The notes under the pieces were generated by a model. The model ran no database searches. It saw only the letters and a program-made list of their open reading frames with translations, and was not told the DNA's origin. A stretch of 64,000 nucleotides of DNA. It comes from Hyaloperonospora brassicae. Its lineage: Eukaryota > Oomycota > Peronosporomycetes > Peronosporales > Peronosporaceae. Positions 34,870-46,454 of this stretch are shown here, piece after piece. Made by a program: the position numbers and the translations under genes. The stretch lies in the NCBI GenBank assembly GCA_947650285.1, contig CANTFL010001026.1, positions 51,525-115,524 of the forward strand. Direction: 5' to 3'. Each line of letters begins with the position of its first letter. The first letter of the stretch is position 1.

Positions 34870-35900
34870 TTAGTAATGCTATTGCTGCTGTTTGTTGTAC
34901 TGCAACGAGCAAGCCCTACCCACACTATGGTTGTTACCGCATGTCGTCGCCTTGCCACTTTAACGTGCGGCCGAGCGTTGCGCTGCGCCCCATTTCCACC
35001 ATACAGTAAAACTCGTCCTATCGGCTCGTAAAACACTGTCGTGTCCTAATGCGTCCGGGCGGTCGTGCGGTCGTTTATGCGCGCGACGAACAAAGCGGCG
35101 CGCTGAATGTGAATCGAAAGCGACGACTCCGCGACAAAGGAAATAGAGTCCGAGGGAAGCATCTATTGTGCATGTTGCATACTCTCCTTCGGTCTATATT
35201 AGGCGTATCACGGACTTTAACCTGTTGTTTACGGACTCAACCGTGAGGTAGAGCGACCGAAACCTCTCGAGTAGCTTGCGACCCAGTCAATGCTATACAA
35301 AAGGGCGTGCGCATGTCGCACGGTCTGTCAGCCGTTCGATCGTCGGTCGGCTGTTTACTGCAAACGTTCGACTGGCGCAGCTCCGGTCAGGTGGACCGTA
35401 ATCGCCTATCGCAGCGAGAAGCGGACATGAAACGCGGTATTCCAAACGGTCGTGTCGCTCGTCGTACACGACCGCGCGCGGCTAGTGGGTCTCCTACAAC
35501 AACCAGCGACTCGACAAATCGGTCGCCCGCGCACGTGCACGCGACTGCATCGTGCCCCATAACGGCCCTAAGGTGACGGCGCGCGCGCGTCCACTACCTT
35601 TTGCATTGCTCGCACTCGTACTTAAGACAGCGTATCAGGGCCCAGAGGCCAGCCATAAGTCGGCCACCTGCTGCGGCGGGGCAAAAAAAGGCCGCAACGG
35701 TCGGCCGCGCGCGCCGGTGGCCTCGCCGCAGTGTCGCCTGACGACACCGCGTCCGACGCGATAAATGTCAACACGTCGCGCGGTGCGTCGATCCATCGCC
35801 CGTGCGCGCGCGACCGCACGATCGCTGGCGCCAGCCGCGTCGCGCCAACCCCGCGGCAGACGGGGCGCATCCGCCGCCGCCCGCCGGCCGGCGCAGAGGG
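34870..35900. other. GC-rich intergenic region
   Basis: Nothing supported as coding. GC content and CpG rise sharply from about 35,450 towards the sestrin promoter. Arg-rich frames on both strands are composition artefacts. Confidence 0.5.
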
Positions 35901-35920
35901 GTCGACGACACTCGGCTCGG

Positions 35921-35993
35921 CCAATCAGAAGCGCCGCCATGGCCACGACTGCGCTGATTGGCGGCCGTCATGGCCTCGGCGGCTCCGCATTGG
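35921..35993. promoter_or_regulatory. Three CCAAT boxes upstream of sestrin
   Basis: CCAATCAG (35,921), its near mirror CTGATTGG (35,954-35,961) and ATTGG (35,989-35,993) lie within 73 bp, about 210-285 bp before the sestrin ATG. The spacing of about 32-35 bp and the CCAATCAG/CTGATTGG form match the preferred binding site of the NF-Y factor of eukaryotes. Confidence 0.6.
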
Positions 35994-36130
35994 CTAAAAA
36001 CACGTTCCTTAACCCCTCGACGATCCGCGCCGGCCAAAGTGTGTCCATTCCACAAGTTGAACCTCCCGCGGCACAGCACCAGCGGCAACAACAACCACAA
36101 CACCCGCGCGCGGCCCACGTGCCCACCTGC

Positions 36131-36184
36131 TGCTCCTCTCTCTCCTCTCTCTCCCCATCTCATCCCATCCCATCCCACCCCACC
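36131..36184 (+). promoter_or_regulatory. Pyrimidine-rich leader tract
   Basis: Continuous CT-rich tract: CTCCTCTCTCTCC repeats passing into CATCC and CACCC repeats, ending 20 bp before the sestrin ATG. Oomycete core promoters often have pyrimidine-rich initiators, so this may mark the transcription start. It is also a short tandem repeat. Confidence 0.45.
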
Positions 36185-36204
36185 CAACGCGTCGGTTGTC
36201 GTTC

Positions 36205-37944
36205 ATGGAGCCGCTCCCGCTGGCTGAGGTCGCGCGCCGCGTCCGCGTCAAGCGCGACGTCTTCTTCCGCCGCGTGCTCGTCTCGGACGCCGACGTGCAG
36301 CAGCAGATGCTTGCGCGCATCGCCGACGAGCTCCACGAGCTCCTCGCGCGCCACGACGCGACGCTCGTGACGGACTTTTTCCCCACGGCGCTGCGCCTCA
36401 CGCTCGACGCGCCGTTCGCGGCGATCCGCGAAGCGCTGCGGCCGATCGTCGACGTCGTCGAGCGCACGTACCCCGCGGCGCAGGCGCTGCGCGCGCAGCA
36501 GACGCGCGTGTCGTACTTTTTTCCCAACGGCCACGCGCCCGAAGACGAGGGCGACGAGGCGCTCGAGAGCGTCCCGCGCATCGACGACGAAGCGCTGCAG
36601 ACGCTGTTCCAGCACTCGTTCCTGCGCACGGGCCGCGTGACGCATTTGATGCAGATCTTGGCCTGGCACGGCAGCTACGCGGCGCTGTTCGAGCGCAGCG
36701 TTGCAGCGACGATGCTGAGCGACGGGACGCTCCCGCTGCACTGGGGCAGCTACATTGCCGTCATGGGCGCGAGCGAACTGCGGTGCCACTACTTGGCCGA
36801 CCTGCAGCAGTACAACTTTGTCGTGAACGGCGGCGACAGCGACTGGATCAAGGGCCTCGACTACGTGCCGCCCAAGCTCTTTCGCCTGCACGAGCTGAGC
36901 TCGCTGCTCGCGCACCAGCCGTGGCTGCTCACGGCCGAGCACGTGGCCGAGCTCCTGCGCTCGGACCAGGACGACTCGTGGTCGGTCTCGGAGCTCGTGC
37001 ACGCGATCATTGTGCTCTGCCAAGCGCACTCGATGGCGAGCATTGCGCTCGGTGTCGGCTGTGCCGAGGAAGTGGACCTCGCGGTGTTTGGCCAGTTTGG
37101 CCGCGCGCTCGACGCCGAGTCGACGACAGCGGAAGGGGATGTCGACAAGTACGACGGCACGGACGCCAGCAGCTGCAGCAGTGTGGACCTGTCGACGATC
37201 GAGCGGGACGACGAGATGCCGCTGAAGCAGCTGAAGAAAAACAGCCACTTGGACAGCGATACGGCGGACGAAGAGGAAGAAGTCGCGGACGAACAGCGCG
37301 AGCAGCAGGACGGAGACGACGACGTGGAAGACGAGGACAAGTACGGCGCGGACGATGGGTTCGAAGTGGTGGTGGACGAAGCAGCGTATGGAGGCAGTGT
37401 ACCGACGGACAGTCGGAGAATCGACACGCTGTGGCGCTTCTGCGGCGGCAGCGTCCTCCGCTACTCGGACTTTGACGTACGGTCGGACGAGTACGAGGTG
37501 CTGCACACGGAGGACTTTAGCTGGGACGAACACTGCTTTTCCCTCGTGAAGCGGTATTTCCCAGGCGAAGCAGGCCAGATCCTCGAGGACTTGTTCAATT
37601 TGACTAGCAAGCTGACGTACGACTGCTTTGGCGCGAACAAGGACGAGTTTGTGGACACGAGTCCGTACCGGGATGCTGTCTGGTACTACGTGCACCGTAT
37701 CTTTGGCATTTGCCACGACGACTACGACTACCGCCAGGTGAACACGTACCTGAACCGGCCGACCAAGATTTTTCTCAAGAAAGTGGCTTGCACGCCTTGG
37801 AAAGTGCGGGAGGAAGACTTTGCCCACTTTGACCGGATACTCCGCCCGTCAGAGAAGTGCCACGTCATTCTGCTTGTCGCTGAGGCGCGCAAGCAAGCTG
37901 GGCTCATGTACGGCCTGCGTGCTGTGATGAACCACATGCGCTGA
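36205..37944 (+). CDS. Sestrin homologue
   Basis: Sestrins sense amino acids and stress and restrain TORC1 through GATOR2. This is an intact single exon of 579 residues from the ATG at 36,205 (human sestrins 480-550). The N-terminal domain (to about residue 285) has the family blocks HWGSYIAVMGA, ELRCHYL, DSDWIKGLDYVPPKL and SSLLAHQPWLLT. The C-terminal domain has FSWDEHCFSLVKRY, RIFGICHDDYDYRQVN (with the acidic DDYDY linked to GATOR2 contact in animals) and ends AEARKQAGLMYGLRAVMNHM. Between them lies a long Asp/Glu-rich linker (about 305-395). The catalytic-type Cys (194) and Tyr (196) are present, but the position of the active-site His is Gln (201), so peroxidase activity is doubtful. 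A 555-codon frame on the opposite strand is a codon-bias shadow. Confidence 0.9.
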   Translation: MEPLPLAEVARRVRVKRDVFFRRVLVSDADVQQQMLARIADELHELLARHDATLVTDFFPTALRLTLDAPFAAIREALRPIVDVVERTYPAAQALRAQQTRVSYFFPNGHAPEDEGDEALESVPRIDDEALQTLFQHSFLRTGRVTHLMQILAWHGSYAALFERSVAATMLSDGTLPLHWGSYIAVMGASELRCHYLADLQQYNFVVNGGDSDWIKGLDYVPPKLFRLHELSSLLAHQPWLLTAEHVAELLRSDQDDSWSVSELVHAIIVLCQAHSMASIALGVGCAEEVDLAVFGQFGRALDAESTTAEGDVDKYDGTDASSCSSVDLSTIERDDEMPLKQLKKNSHLDSDTADEEEEVADEQREQQDGDDDVEDEDKYGADDGFEVVVDEAAYGGSVPTDSRRIDTLWRFCGGSVLRYSDFDVRSDEYEVLHTEDFSWDEHCFSLVKRYFPGEAGQILEDLFNLTSKLTYDCFGANKDEFVDTSPYRDAVWYYVHRIFGICHDDYDYRQVNTYLNRPTKIFLKKVACTPWKVREEDFAHFDRILRPSEKCHVILLVAEARKQAGLMYGLRAVMNHMR

Positions 37945-38552
37945 AGAGGGCTGCACAGCTGGCTGGCCTTGCGTTCTCGCCGCAGCACTCTCGAGCAGTC
38001 CATCATTGTGGCCCTTGGTTTTTTCAAGTCATGGAGGCAGGTTTGCTGGCGTCGTGCATGCCGCTTTGTTGATGCGGACCGCATCGTATATCGTATTTTC
38101 CAGTCAAGTCTGAAGCAGCGCGATACATACCGATTTCTTTCTCCGACGCCGCCGCAGGTGCGAACCCGAGTCAGGATCAAGCGTTGCAATCAGTTGGTCA
38201 GCAAGAGGATTCATGACAAAAAGCTTTCGGAAGCAAAGACCGTAGCAAGGCGATAGAAGCACCAGCTACGGCACTATACCTAATAAATGTAAGTTATCCC
38301 CGAACTCGATTGCGCAGCGTGTCGATGGATGTGCCTTCTCCAGCCAAGTTGTCGCTTCCATTGCGAATCGCCGAAGTCATTTACCAAAAGTTTTCGCAGG
38401 TATCGATCGATCCGGTCAGCGTCAGCGGTACACTTGTTGCCGGGGCCGCTGGTCAAATTTTCACGGCCATTATTGGTATCCTGTTTGAAACGCGGTCGAG
38501 CCCCATCCAACTGCTACGAAGAAGTTGAAGTGCATACGACAACAACACGTGT

Positions 38553-39355
38553 TTAGCCCTTGATCAACTGGTGCTTGTTGACCAAAACTGATGTGCTCGA
38601 AAGCCGCATGACAGACGCCAGTGCTGGAAACGTTGTGGGCGCTAGAGCTTCATACGCGAGAGAATTCGCGAGAGTCTCAGCACCATAGAACAATTCCATT
38701 GACCCGTCGACGCGGACAAGACGGTAATCAGAGCACTCCGTGTTCGCGAGTGACTCTGCAGGCGTCCACAGCCTCAGCATTAGTTGACGAGCTTATCGCA
38801 TTCTGTGAAGCCGTGCGCAAGAAACGCTGTCTTTCGTGAACGAACACAAACGCTGGCGGGGGACAAGTCCTGGACACCAGTTCTCTCAGCACTACCTGAT
38901 CCCACTGCGTTTGCGTTTACAGTTGGCCGAATGATCGATTCCAAGTCGTGCAGAGTGAAGACGTCGGAAGGTCGCGGTCGCACCGACCCCTTTCAGATAA
39001 ACTGGACAGCTTTGACTCTCGTGGTAAGTGGTGAAAGGAAGCACACATTTCTTCGCTAGGCGACGACCACACTCCTTGTCGGCTATCATCGACGAACGCT
39101 GCCATTCGGACGTTTCTCGTGGTCAAAGTCAAACTCGATACATGATGAGGACGGCTCCATACACTCGCCGTGTTGCCGCCCCACACGACGCGCGGTGAGA
39201 CTGCCAACAACTTGTATCCGGCTGTGTAGGAAGACGACGATCGACAAGGGTTCGGCCTCGAACGCTACAACGTGCAGCGACGACTCAAACTTTCGCTGCG
39301 CATGCTGACACAATCTTCGACCAGGCACCGACGATAAGGCAAAAGACTGAACCAC
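38553..39355 (-). pseudogene. Possible broken or unresolved minus-strand gene
   Basis: Protein-like stretches in order on the minus strand: VVAFEAEPLSIVVFLHSRIQ ... SCIEFDFDHEKRPN (39,355-39,086), DVFTLHDLESIIRPTVNAN (38,983-38,890), REL...PPPAFVFVHERQRF in another frame (about 38,890-38,720), and DYRLVRVDGSMELFYGAE to ASVMRLSSTSVLVNK and stop (38,553). They read as one protein, but I could not find introns that join them all, and the needed gaps are sometimes only about 27 nt. A frameshifted pseudogene is likely. Family not recognised. Confidence 0.35.
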
Positions 39356-39606
39356 AGTAACGCTTGCAAGTTGTGATAGAAAGCGCAGAGCACGAGCTGC
39401 AACACATCGCGCTGGAACCGCGTGTGAAATTCATATTTATCTCAGGACCGGCATCGCGTTACCTAATCGGCCCTCGAATAAGCTGATGTCGTTACCGTGT
39501 GCACTCCCCATCGGCAGAGGCCGACGAATTCAATGGGGCACATGAACCAGGACAAGGCGCAGTCGCGATGCCTACTCCCGTTCATGCAACACCAGCGGCA
39601 CCTTTT

Positions 39607-41091
39607 TCACAGCGCGTCGCGCTCCATCGCCGACAATTCTTCCACCGTCTCGACCTTCGCGGCCTCACGCTCATCCTGACCAACGCCGTGCACACCTTCT
39701 TCCGACGTATCTTCACCGGCCACATTTTCCTCCTCTTCGCCCACTCCCTCGACTTCCTCCTCCTCCTCCTCCTCAATAGTCTCAGGCACATCAGCCAGTT
39801 CGTCCAGCAACGCCGCCAAGAGAGGAAAGTCGGCCAGCACGTCTTTCACGTTCTTCCCGACCACGTACTCGTACGCCTTCTCGTCCGACAAAAGGCCCAC
39901 TTCGTCAGCAGTAGCTTCGAGCAGATCGCCGCGCTGGAAAAAGCGATTGATCGTGTGCAAATCCCGCTTCAAGAGCTTCTCCGTGTCCGGATGTGTGCGG
40001 TCAACTGTCTGCCCAAAGTCAATGAGCCAAATGCGCTTCTCGCGCACTGAAAAGAGAATGTTGTACTCGCTCAAGTCGCCATGCACCAAGCGGGCGCGCT
40101 GGTACAGACCTCGCGTCGCTTGGAGCACGTCCGCATAGGCCCGAGCCTGCAGCTTGGGCGACAAGTCCGCCAGCACATCCTTCAGCGTGGGCTCGGGCCA
40201 TCCGTCGGCTCCCACGAACCGCATCACGAGCACATGTTCCTTGCACACGACGGGGGCCGGGGCACGAATGTTGCGCTTCGTCACGCGACACAAGTTGCGG
40301 TACTCCTTGTCCGTCCACGCCTTGATCTGTCGCCGCTGGTCTTTGCGCTGGAAGTTCAAATCAAAGCGACGGTCGCCCGTCACGTACTCGTGACGGTTGC
40401 TAAACTCGTTCAGCGTCGTGCGGAAGATCTTGACCGCCAGCTGCACGGGCTGCAGCGTCGCTGCGTCCGTCCCCACTGCAAAGTACACGTGGGCCTCTTT
40501 CCCGCTCTGCACACAGCCGTGCACCTCGTCCAGCTCGCCCCGGTTGATCATCTTCTGCAGCAGTAGCGTCGTGCGCTCGTCCATGACGCCGTCCGTCGTC
40601 GCGTGCGTCTCGGCCGCCACGCGACCGGCGCCAGCGCCCTTTTTCTCGCTCTTCTGCTGCCGGCGCGTGCTCTCCCGCAGCGACGTGAACCCTTTTCCCC
40701 TTCCTGCGCCCACGTCTGCGTCCTCCATCGACAGCGAACCTGCGACTTGCGCACGTGCGAGCGCCGCAGCGCCCGTCACCGCAGCGGGTGTGCGCGCCAA
40801 GACGTTCACCCGACCTGTGGCGTCCTCTTCAGCGGCCGCAACGACCGCATCGACGGCGCTGCTGTCGGCGCTCCAGAGGGCGCTGTGCCGGTCCGCCTCT
40901 TGGCGCTCTTTGCTGCGCTGTAAGGTGGTAAACATGTCGCTCTGGCTCTCTGGATGGAGCTCGCGGTGCCTCGCGTCGACCTCCTGTTCGTGCAGACTCT
41001 GCGCCAGCGCTTCGTCGATGAGCGACTGCAGACTGAGCTGCGGGTGGCGGAAGGCCGAGGGCGGCTGAGCCCACGGACATGTGCTCGTCAT
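39607..41091 (-). CDS. RIOK1: RIO1-type atypical protein kinase
   Basis: Kinase/ATPase that acts in the cytoplasm on late 40S ribosomal precursors (18S rRNA maturation). Single exon of 494 residues from the ATG at 41,091; the frame is open further upstream but with no ATG. Order: a polar N-terminus with a basic stretch, GELDEVHGCVQSGKEAHVYF (188-203, flexible ATP loop of the RIO family), AVKIF with the ATP-binding Lys 221, the conserved block FDLNFQRKD, the catalytic LVHGDLSEYN (Asp 339), and IDFGQTV (metal-binding Asp 358). HPDTEKLLKRDLHTINRFF follows and is typical of RIO1 rather than RIO2. The C-terminal 60 residues are very acidic (runs of Glu), as in other RIO1 proteins. All key residues are kept. 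Confidence 0.93.
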   Translation of the reverse strand: MTSTCPWAQPPSAFRHPQLSLQSLIDEALAQSLHEQEVDARHRELHPESQSDMFTTLQRSKERQEADRHSALWSADSSAVDAVVAAAEEDATGRVNVLARTPAAVTGAAALARAQVAGSLSMEDADVGAGRGKGFTSLRESTRRQQKSEKKGAGAGRVAAETHATTDGVMDERTTLLLQKMINRGELDEVHGCVQSGKEAHVYFAVGTDAATLQPVQLAVKIFRTTLNEFSNRHEYVTGDRRFDLNFQRKDQRRQIKAWTDKEYRNLCRVTKRNIRAPAPVVCKEHVLVMRFVGADGWPEPTLKDVLADLSPKLQARAYADVLQATRGLYQRARLVHGDLSEYNILFSVREKRIWLIDFGQTVDRTHPDTEKLLKRDLHTINRFFQRGDLLEATADEVGLLSDEKAYEYVVGKNVKDVLADFPLLAALLDELADVPETIEEEEEEEVEGVGEEEENVAGEDTSEEGVHGVGQDEREAAKVETVEELSAMERDAL

Positions 41092-41259
41092 GTTGCGTTG
41101 AGGCGGCGCGAGCAAATTCGACAATGGCAATGGCCGTCGAGGAAGGCGACGTGGAGTAGAAACGTTTCTAAACGCGGACCGCTGCCTCGTGACTACAGCG
41201 GCGGCGGCGGCGGCTGTTTATAAAAAGAGTTGTGGGAGGGCTTTTTTCGCGTCGGGGGC

Positions 41260-44200
41260 AAGGCGGGTGGTGCGACATGTGTCGGCTCGCATTGGATAAT
41301 TTGTGGCTTCGACTTTCGCCTGCGACTGGTGAATGAATGCATCAATGGAAATGGATTCAATTCGCCGCGACAGGCGCACACGTCTGAAGTAACGCGTAAA
41401 AAAGACGTGCTACAGGTACCGACTGCGGCGGTAGCAGACGTATTGCGGTCGCATGCATGACCAGGTTGTGATTTTGCGGAGCGATGACCCTCTGGCGTCA
41501 CGTGAGACATGCAGTATCAGTCGCTATAGGGCTTGCGCCAAAGTAAGAGCCAGTCCATCTTTCGTCAGGAATTGTAGGCGAGCAAGTCGTCCAACGTCCA
41601 CGTACTGGCACATTCTGACAGATACTTCACGAAACGGCCACGCTGTGTCGATGTTGACGGGCGGTGGGTGACGGCCACGGCATCAACGACAACGATTGTA
41701 TCATTCGTGTGCTTGCTCTTTCGTGTAGCGGAGAACTCCTCCTCAGGTCCAGTGAAGATCCGCCGAGCAAACAGCCATGTAATTTTATCCAGAACGGTTT
41801 TGCTGCCGTTGCATGTGAATTGCAGCTATCAAGTTCCAGCCACCACCTTCGCAATTTGCACCATATGGTGGTCCTGTCACTAGGATAATGGATGTCCGAT
41901 GGAGCAGTGGGTTGCAGCATATCATGCGAAGTGGATGCCAGCAAAAGGTGGACCAAGGGCCAACGCTATTGGCAGGTTTCAAGGGACCAACCAACATGTC
42001 GGGATAGATGCAGCATCAAATGTTCAGGGGAACGAGTTGCATGCCGCGGCTTGACGAGCCTCAGTTCGCAATGCATTCACCTTCACTTGCGAGTGTTTTC
42101 GACAAGTGTTTCTTGGTTCTGACGTTAACATGCGACGGACGGTCGCACTTTCGCCGTTTCATTCTGCACACGAAAAAATTGCGATAGATACAGTATGTAA
42201 TTACCGTAGAGAATCCTCGGTGCTGGCCCTGGTCTCAACCCTTGACCGCCGCGAAGTGACCTACAACGTCCTGCCTACCAGGTGTGGAAGAAGAACACGA
42301 GATTCATCCGCGCACTCGATCAGGAAAATGAGTATAGACTCTACGCGAGAACGCGTGACGTGGCGCACATACGTCTCGTCATGGCATTTGACCTGAACAG
42401 ACAAGTTAGTAAGATACCTGGGGTGATACAAAGCGAAGATAGTTTGAGGGTGAATATCACAGGTCGCAACTGATGGTAGTAAGCAACTGGATTTGGCCTG
42501 CGCGTTCAACGCATGACCACGGATCCTCGGCAGGTGTCTACGAAGATACTTCGCTGCAACTGATGCGACTTCAACCACCACTCCTAAATTTCGAAGCTGG
42601 GCACGTATGGTGCAAGTCGAATGGCCTAGCCGCCACGACTGGCCCATTTCGGTCCACGAGGGCTACCTGTGTCACTTTGGTTTCAAGAGACGCCTTACTG
42701 TCCGAGACATAGCACAGAGACACCAAAGTAATCTACTCATTTGGTTATATGTACCTGCAGTCTCACGTGAAGACAGCAAGATGCTTTCGTAGTTTGCACG
42801 ACAAGCTTTTCGTACACCCAAAATTCGAGCTCGTGTGTCAAGATGCCTGGGAGCGTCCTTTTGTGGACTTGCGCTCTGTGCCGAGTCCTTTGAATAAGGG
42901 AACGACCGATAGCATGTCCGCGTGATTTTCAGCCTTTGTCGTAAATGAATGTACCGACCTGTAACTTTTGCTGGAAGCATCAGGTACAGACGTGTTCGAC
43001 AGAGGTATCGTAAAAGCCCCCGAGGCGTCACGATCAAGTTAATCACGATGCTGACCGTCTTGGTTGAGATGTCGCAGTCATGCGTGAGGATTGAAGAGTT
43101 TGAGATCATACAGATGGTGCCTCATCCCAACGAAACATCGACATGACGTTATCTTACATCGGCGCCTCGATTTCTTTGCGCCTAGACAGTGCACGTATAG
43201 CCATTGCCGCGTAGCATAGTAAACTTTGGACATGGTCGAACATCGATAGTTGGCGCACCTGCACCATCGCGCTGTAGTGTTTTCCAAATAGCTTGTCAGG
43301 AAGAAAAGTCCACGTGCGTATTGTCGAATCCGTCGTACAAACCAATGAATGTAGTATGGAAGAAAGCCATGTATATTGAGTTTTTACAATCACCCGTGAT
43401 TGAGAATACAGGGCTTGCCTTGCGCGGAACGGCGTGAACAAGACATCGTTGACGTTAGGAGTCTTGATTCGGCAACATAAATGCCTACGCTTACAGCTGC
43501 AAAAAACTGCTACGCATGCAATGACGATTCTTTACTGTAACCCGAAGGTTACGTACCACAATGGCTGAATGCTCGACGCAATACAGAACTTGAATAAACA
43601 GCTAGTCAGTTTGCACTCGCGCTTGACCGTGCATCTGGACCCTTCGGATGATGTAAGATCGACGCGTGTTTGTCTTCATTTCCTTCCTACTTGTCACGTA
43701 ACGGCTAGCAATGTAGTGTGGCTCGGCGCTGTATTCGGGAGGTAAAAGCGACAACATGATGGCTGAAAGGATTTCAGAAGAATGCATCGAAGATGCTTCC
43801 TTCGGGGTCCAGTTACCGTCGAGGGGGACCATTCTGGGGCGACTGTAGAACACAACGATAGCCATAAAGGACTTTGTGATGAGCGGGACGAATATGTTAC
43901 TGTTCTTATCGGGGGCTGACAGCGTCAAAGGCCGCACATCCTTACTACACGCTGTTTGGCGATTGCGAGTGCAGCACATTGATGACAGTTACGATGTTTC
44001 GGAAAAGCACCATACCCCTACATCTGCAAACCAAACTCGAGGCGGGTACGTTACTGTGCATGGAAATACACGAAGCGCAAAAAGATAAGGGCAGTTGCTG
44101 CAGTGATCATACCACGCGCACAGCAAACTTAGTGGGCCTGGTCCCAGCAAATTGTACGACCCGTTATAGGACGGAAATATGACCGAATGCCTTCTATAAC

Positions 44201-45770
44201 CTTTCCGTGTCGATGCCTAGAAGACACAACCTCTCAGGACTATCAACGAGACATTGCAGAAGCAAGGGATATGGTCGGAGTCAGGTACCCGGCCTGATCC
44301 GCGCGAAATGTACACCGACAAAAAGTTTCGCTCGACAGATCAGCTCTTTTAGCTGTATTCCAGTCAGCGGGCTCGTGCTGTACACTCCTAAGCACTTTGT
44401 ACATGCCAGAGTACGCGTGCGGCGAACCTGCGCTGTATACCTAGCACATACGCTGCCGCCATAATTAGGCCGTCGATCTCGTGGCCATCGGATCGCAGAG
44501 GTCTTACAGTTGGATTCGATTCTATCATTAACATACGGTTGACCACAGCTAGCCCGAATGTATCGTTTTGCACAGTTTCGTGATCTGCTTCGATTCACCA
44601 TCGACGGCCAAAACCCGAATCTTCACAAGATGACATGCTGCAAGAAAACGCTCGGTAGTAAATCGGACTCTTTACAACTCGTTCCCGTAGCTCCTGTCAT
44701 GCTCTGAGTTCACAAAACACAGACATCTCAATGTACGATACGAGACAAGTAGAGACAATGTTCCCGCCTCGCTTTACTATAACAAGTGCAGCGCACTTTT
44801 GCCGTTCTTCGAGTGCATGGACCATCAATTTTAGCCTTGAATCGGCCGTCCGTCTGCCAGTGCAGCACGACCACGGCCGATGTCGTTTATGCATGACGTC
44901 AATTGTGTGAGGCATCAAGCATTACAGAGACACGCCTACCGCGCATTAAACGGGCACGGCTGGACCCACGATGTTTATCTTTGGCCTCTAACCCGGTCAA
45001 TCCATTCTCGATATGTTATGTAGAATCCCGGTGAACATATCGTGAAGTACTCCAGAGCGTAGTTATGCCGGAGGTGTACTGTGTCGGCGGTCGCAAACTC
45101 TCAATTTTCCATTCCTCACACGCATTATTATTTTAGATTCCATCATCGTCATTGCCTTTGTCGAAATGTTGGGAGAATGCGGTCGCTAGAACAACTTTGC
45201 ATCGATCAACGTAGCGTAGCGAACTGTCTTTGTGTACGATGCTGTGGCTTCATAAATCCGATTCGGACGATTTTCCTGTAGTAACATAGCGGCGACGGTG
45301 ATGACAATTTATTTTGTTGTTGTACACGTCATCACTAACGTACTAACGTCGTCGCAGCGCAAAACGCGACAACGAAACACCCACTCCCGAAGCAGTGTGT
45401 GGCTACTGCCTCATTATAGGTGGTTCTAATTTACATCATGTCACTCACTTCTCGTCAACACGCTGAACAGTAGAGGCTAAAACCCCGCGAAAATAGAGTC
45501 TGACACGAACGCAACCAATAACCGATCGGCTGAGTGCAAGTCCCCGTACGATGGCAGATTCATAAGTACTAGTTCTTTCGAGGTATGTACTTGCTCCACA
45601 CCTCTCTCCCCCCAGCAACTAAAGCTGAGGCTCTGCAATGTTACTCACGTCAAGGAACGAAACACAACTGTGCGCATCAGAATGATTGGCATGGTTCTAT
45701 GCGTTGCTCCTTGCGGCAATGAGGACAACGAACTTTCATCTTTTTTGTAGTGATCGCAGTACCTAGATGG
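41260..45770. other. Intergenic region without supported genes
   Basis: About 4.5 kb of short overlapping frames on both strands with no recognisable domain, splice structure or terminal repeats. A 145-codon minus-strand frame (42,672-43,109) is the longest and shows no family features. Probably eroded repeats. Confidence 0.5.
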
Positions 45771-46007
45771 CTAATCAAGTAAACCACAAAGTTTGCTATA
45801 ATTCTGTCTTTCGACTTTAGTCCATGTGGGGATTCTCACCTGCTCGATTGACCATCCTACGTGCCAAACGAAACTAGCGTTCATTCTGGCTATCCATCTT
45901 CGTCCGCCCTCACTTAGTGAGTCAGTAACGGCTATCTTGCGGGTTGTATGCGATCGACCTATGACATACAAGCACCCTGTTGTACTTTTACGATCTCCCT
46001 GGGTCAC
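45771..46007 (-). pseudogene. Possible Ty1/Copia RNase H remnant
   Basis: GDRKSTTGCLYVI near the start of a 78-codon minus-strand frame matches the conserved R-K-S-T-[ST]-G-Y block at the RNase H of Ty1/Copia polyproteins. The rest of the frame fits only after frameshifts. No LTR was found nearby. Confidence 0.45.
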
Positions 46008-46454
46008 ATAAAATAATTGCTGTGAGTAGGCAGTGACCTGTAAAGCAGACCTGCTTACTCAACTGTCTTCGTAGAAGGAAGTTGATTTCTTGTCTTTCTT
46101 GCCCACCCATGCGCAACGGCGGCGACACAAGCTGTGTCTCCGCAGTTGACTTGTCTCCACCGGGCGCTCGAGCATACCTTTTCACTCCTTCTGACCCTTC
46201 CTAGACCAACAACAGGGGAAACAAGCGAAATCGTACTAGAGCAGTGAGAAGGTGAGGTATATATAAGTACGCGTACGGCCTGCTATATCCTGTCACCCGG
46301 CAACAAGATTACTGTGATTACTTTATGTGATAGGTAGCACTAGGTCTCGGACAGCAGAGCGCCTACGCGCAGACTCCTATCTCGAGACGATCAGGTTTCT
46401 CGTTGTCAGTTCGGGGCCCTGTTTTACGGGTTGTTCGGCCCGAGAGGGTTCCAA

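Noticed and set aside
34661..35036. Ser-rich and Tyr-rich small proteins over the AGT repeat
   Set aside because: They are translations of the microsatellite in different frames.
36160..37827. 555-codon open frame on the minus strand opposite sestrin
   Set aside because: It is exactly antisense to a clearly conserved gene. GC-rich codon use removes stops in that frame, and its Val/Arg/His-rich translation matches no family.
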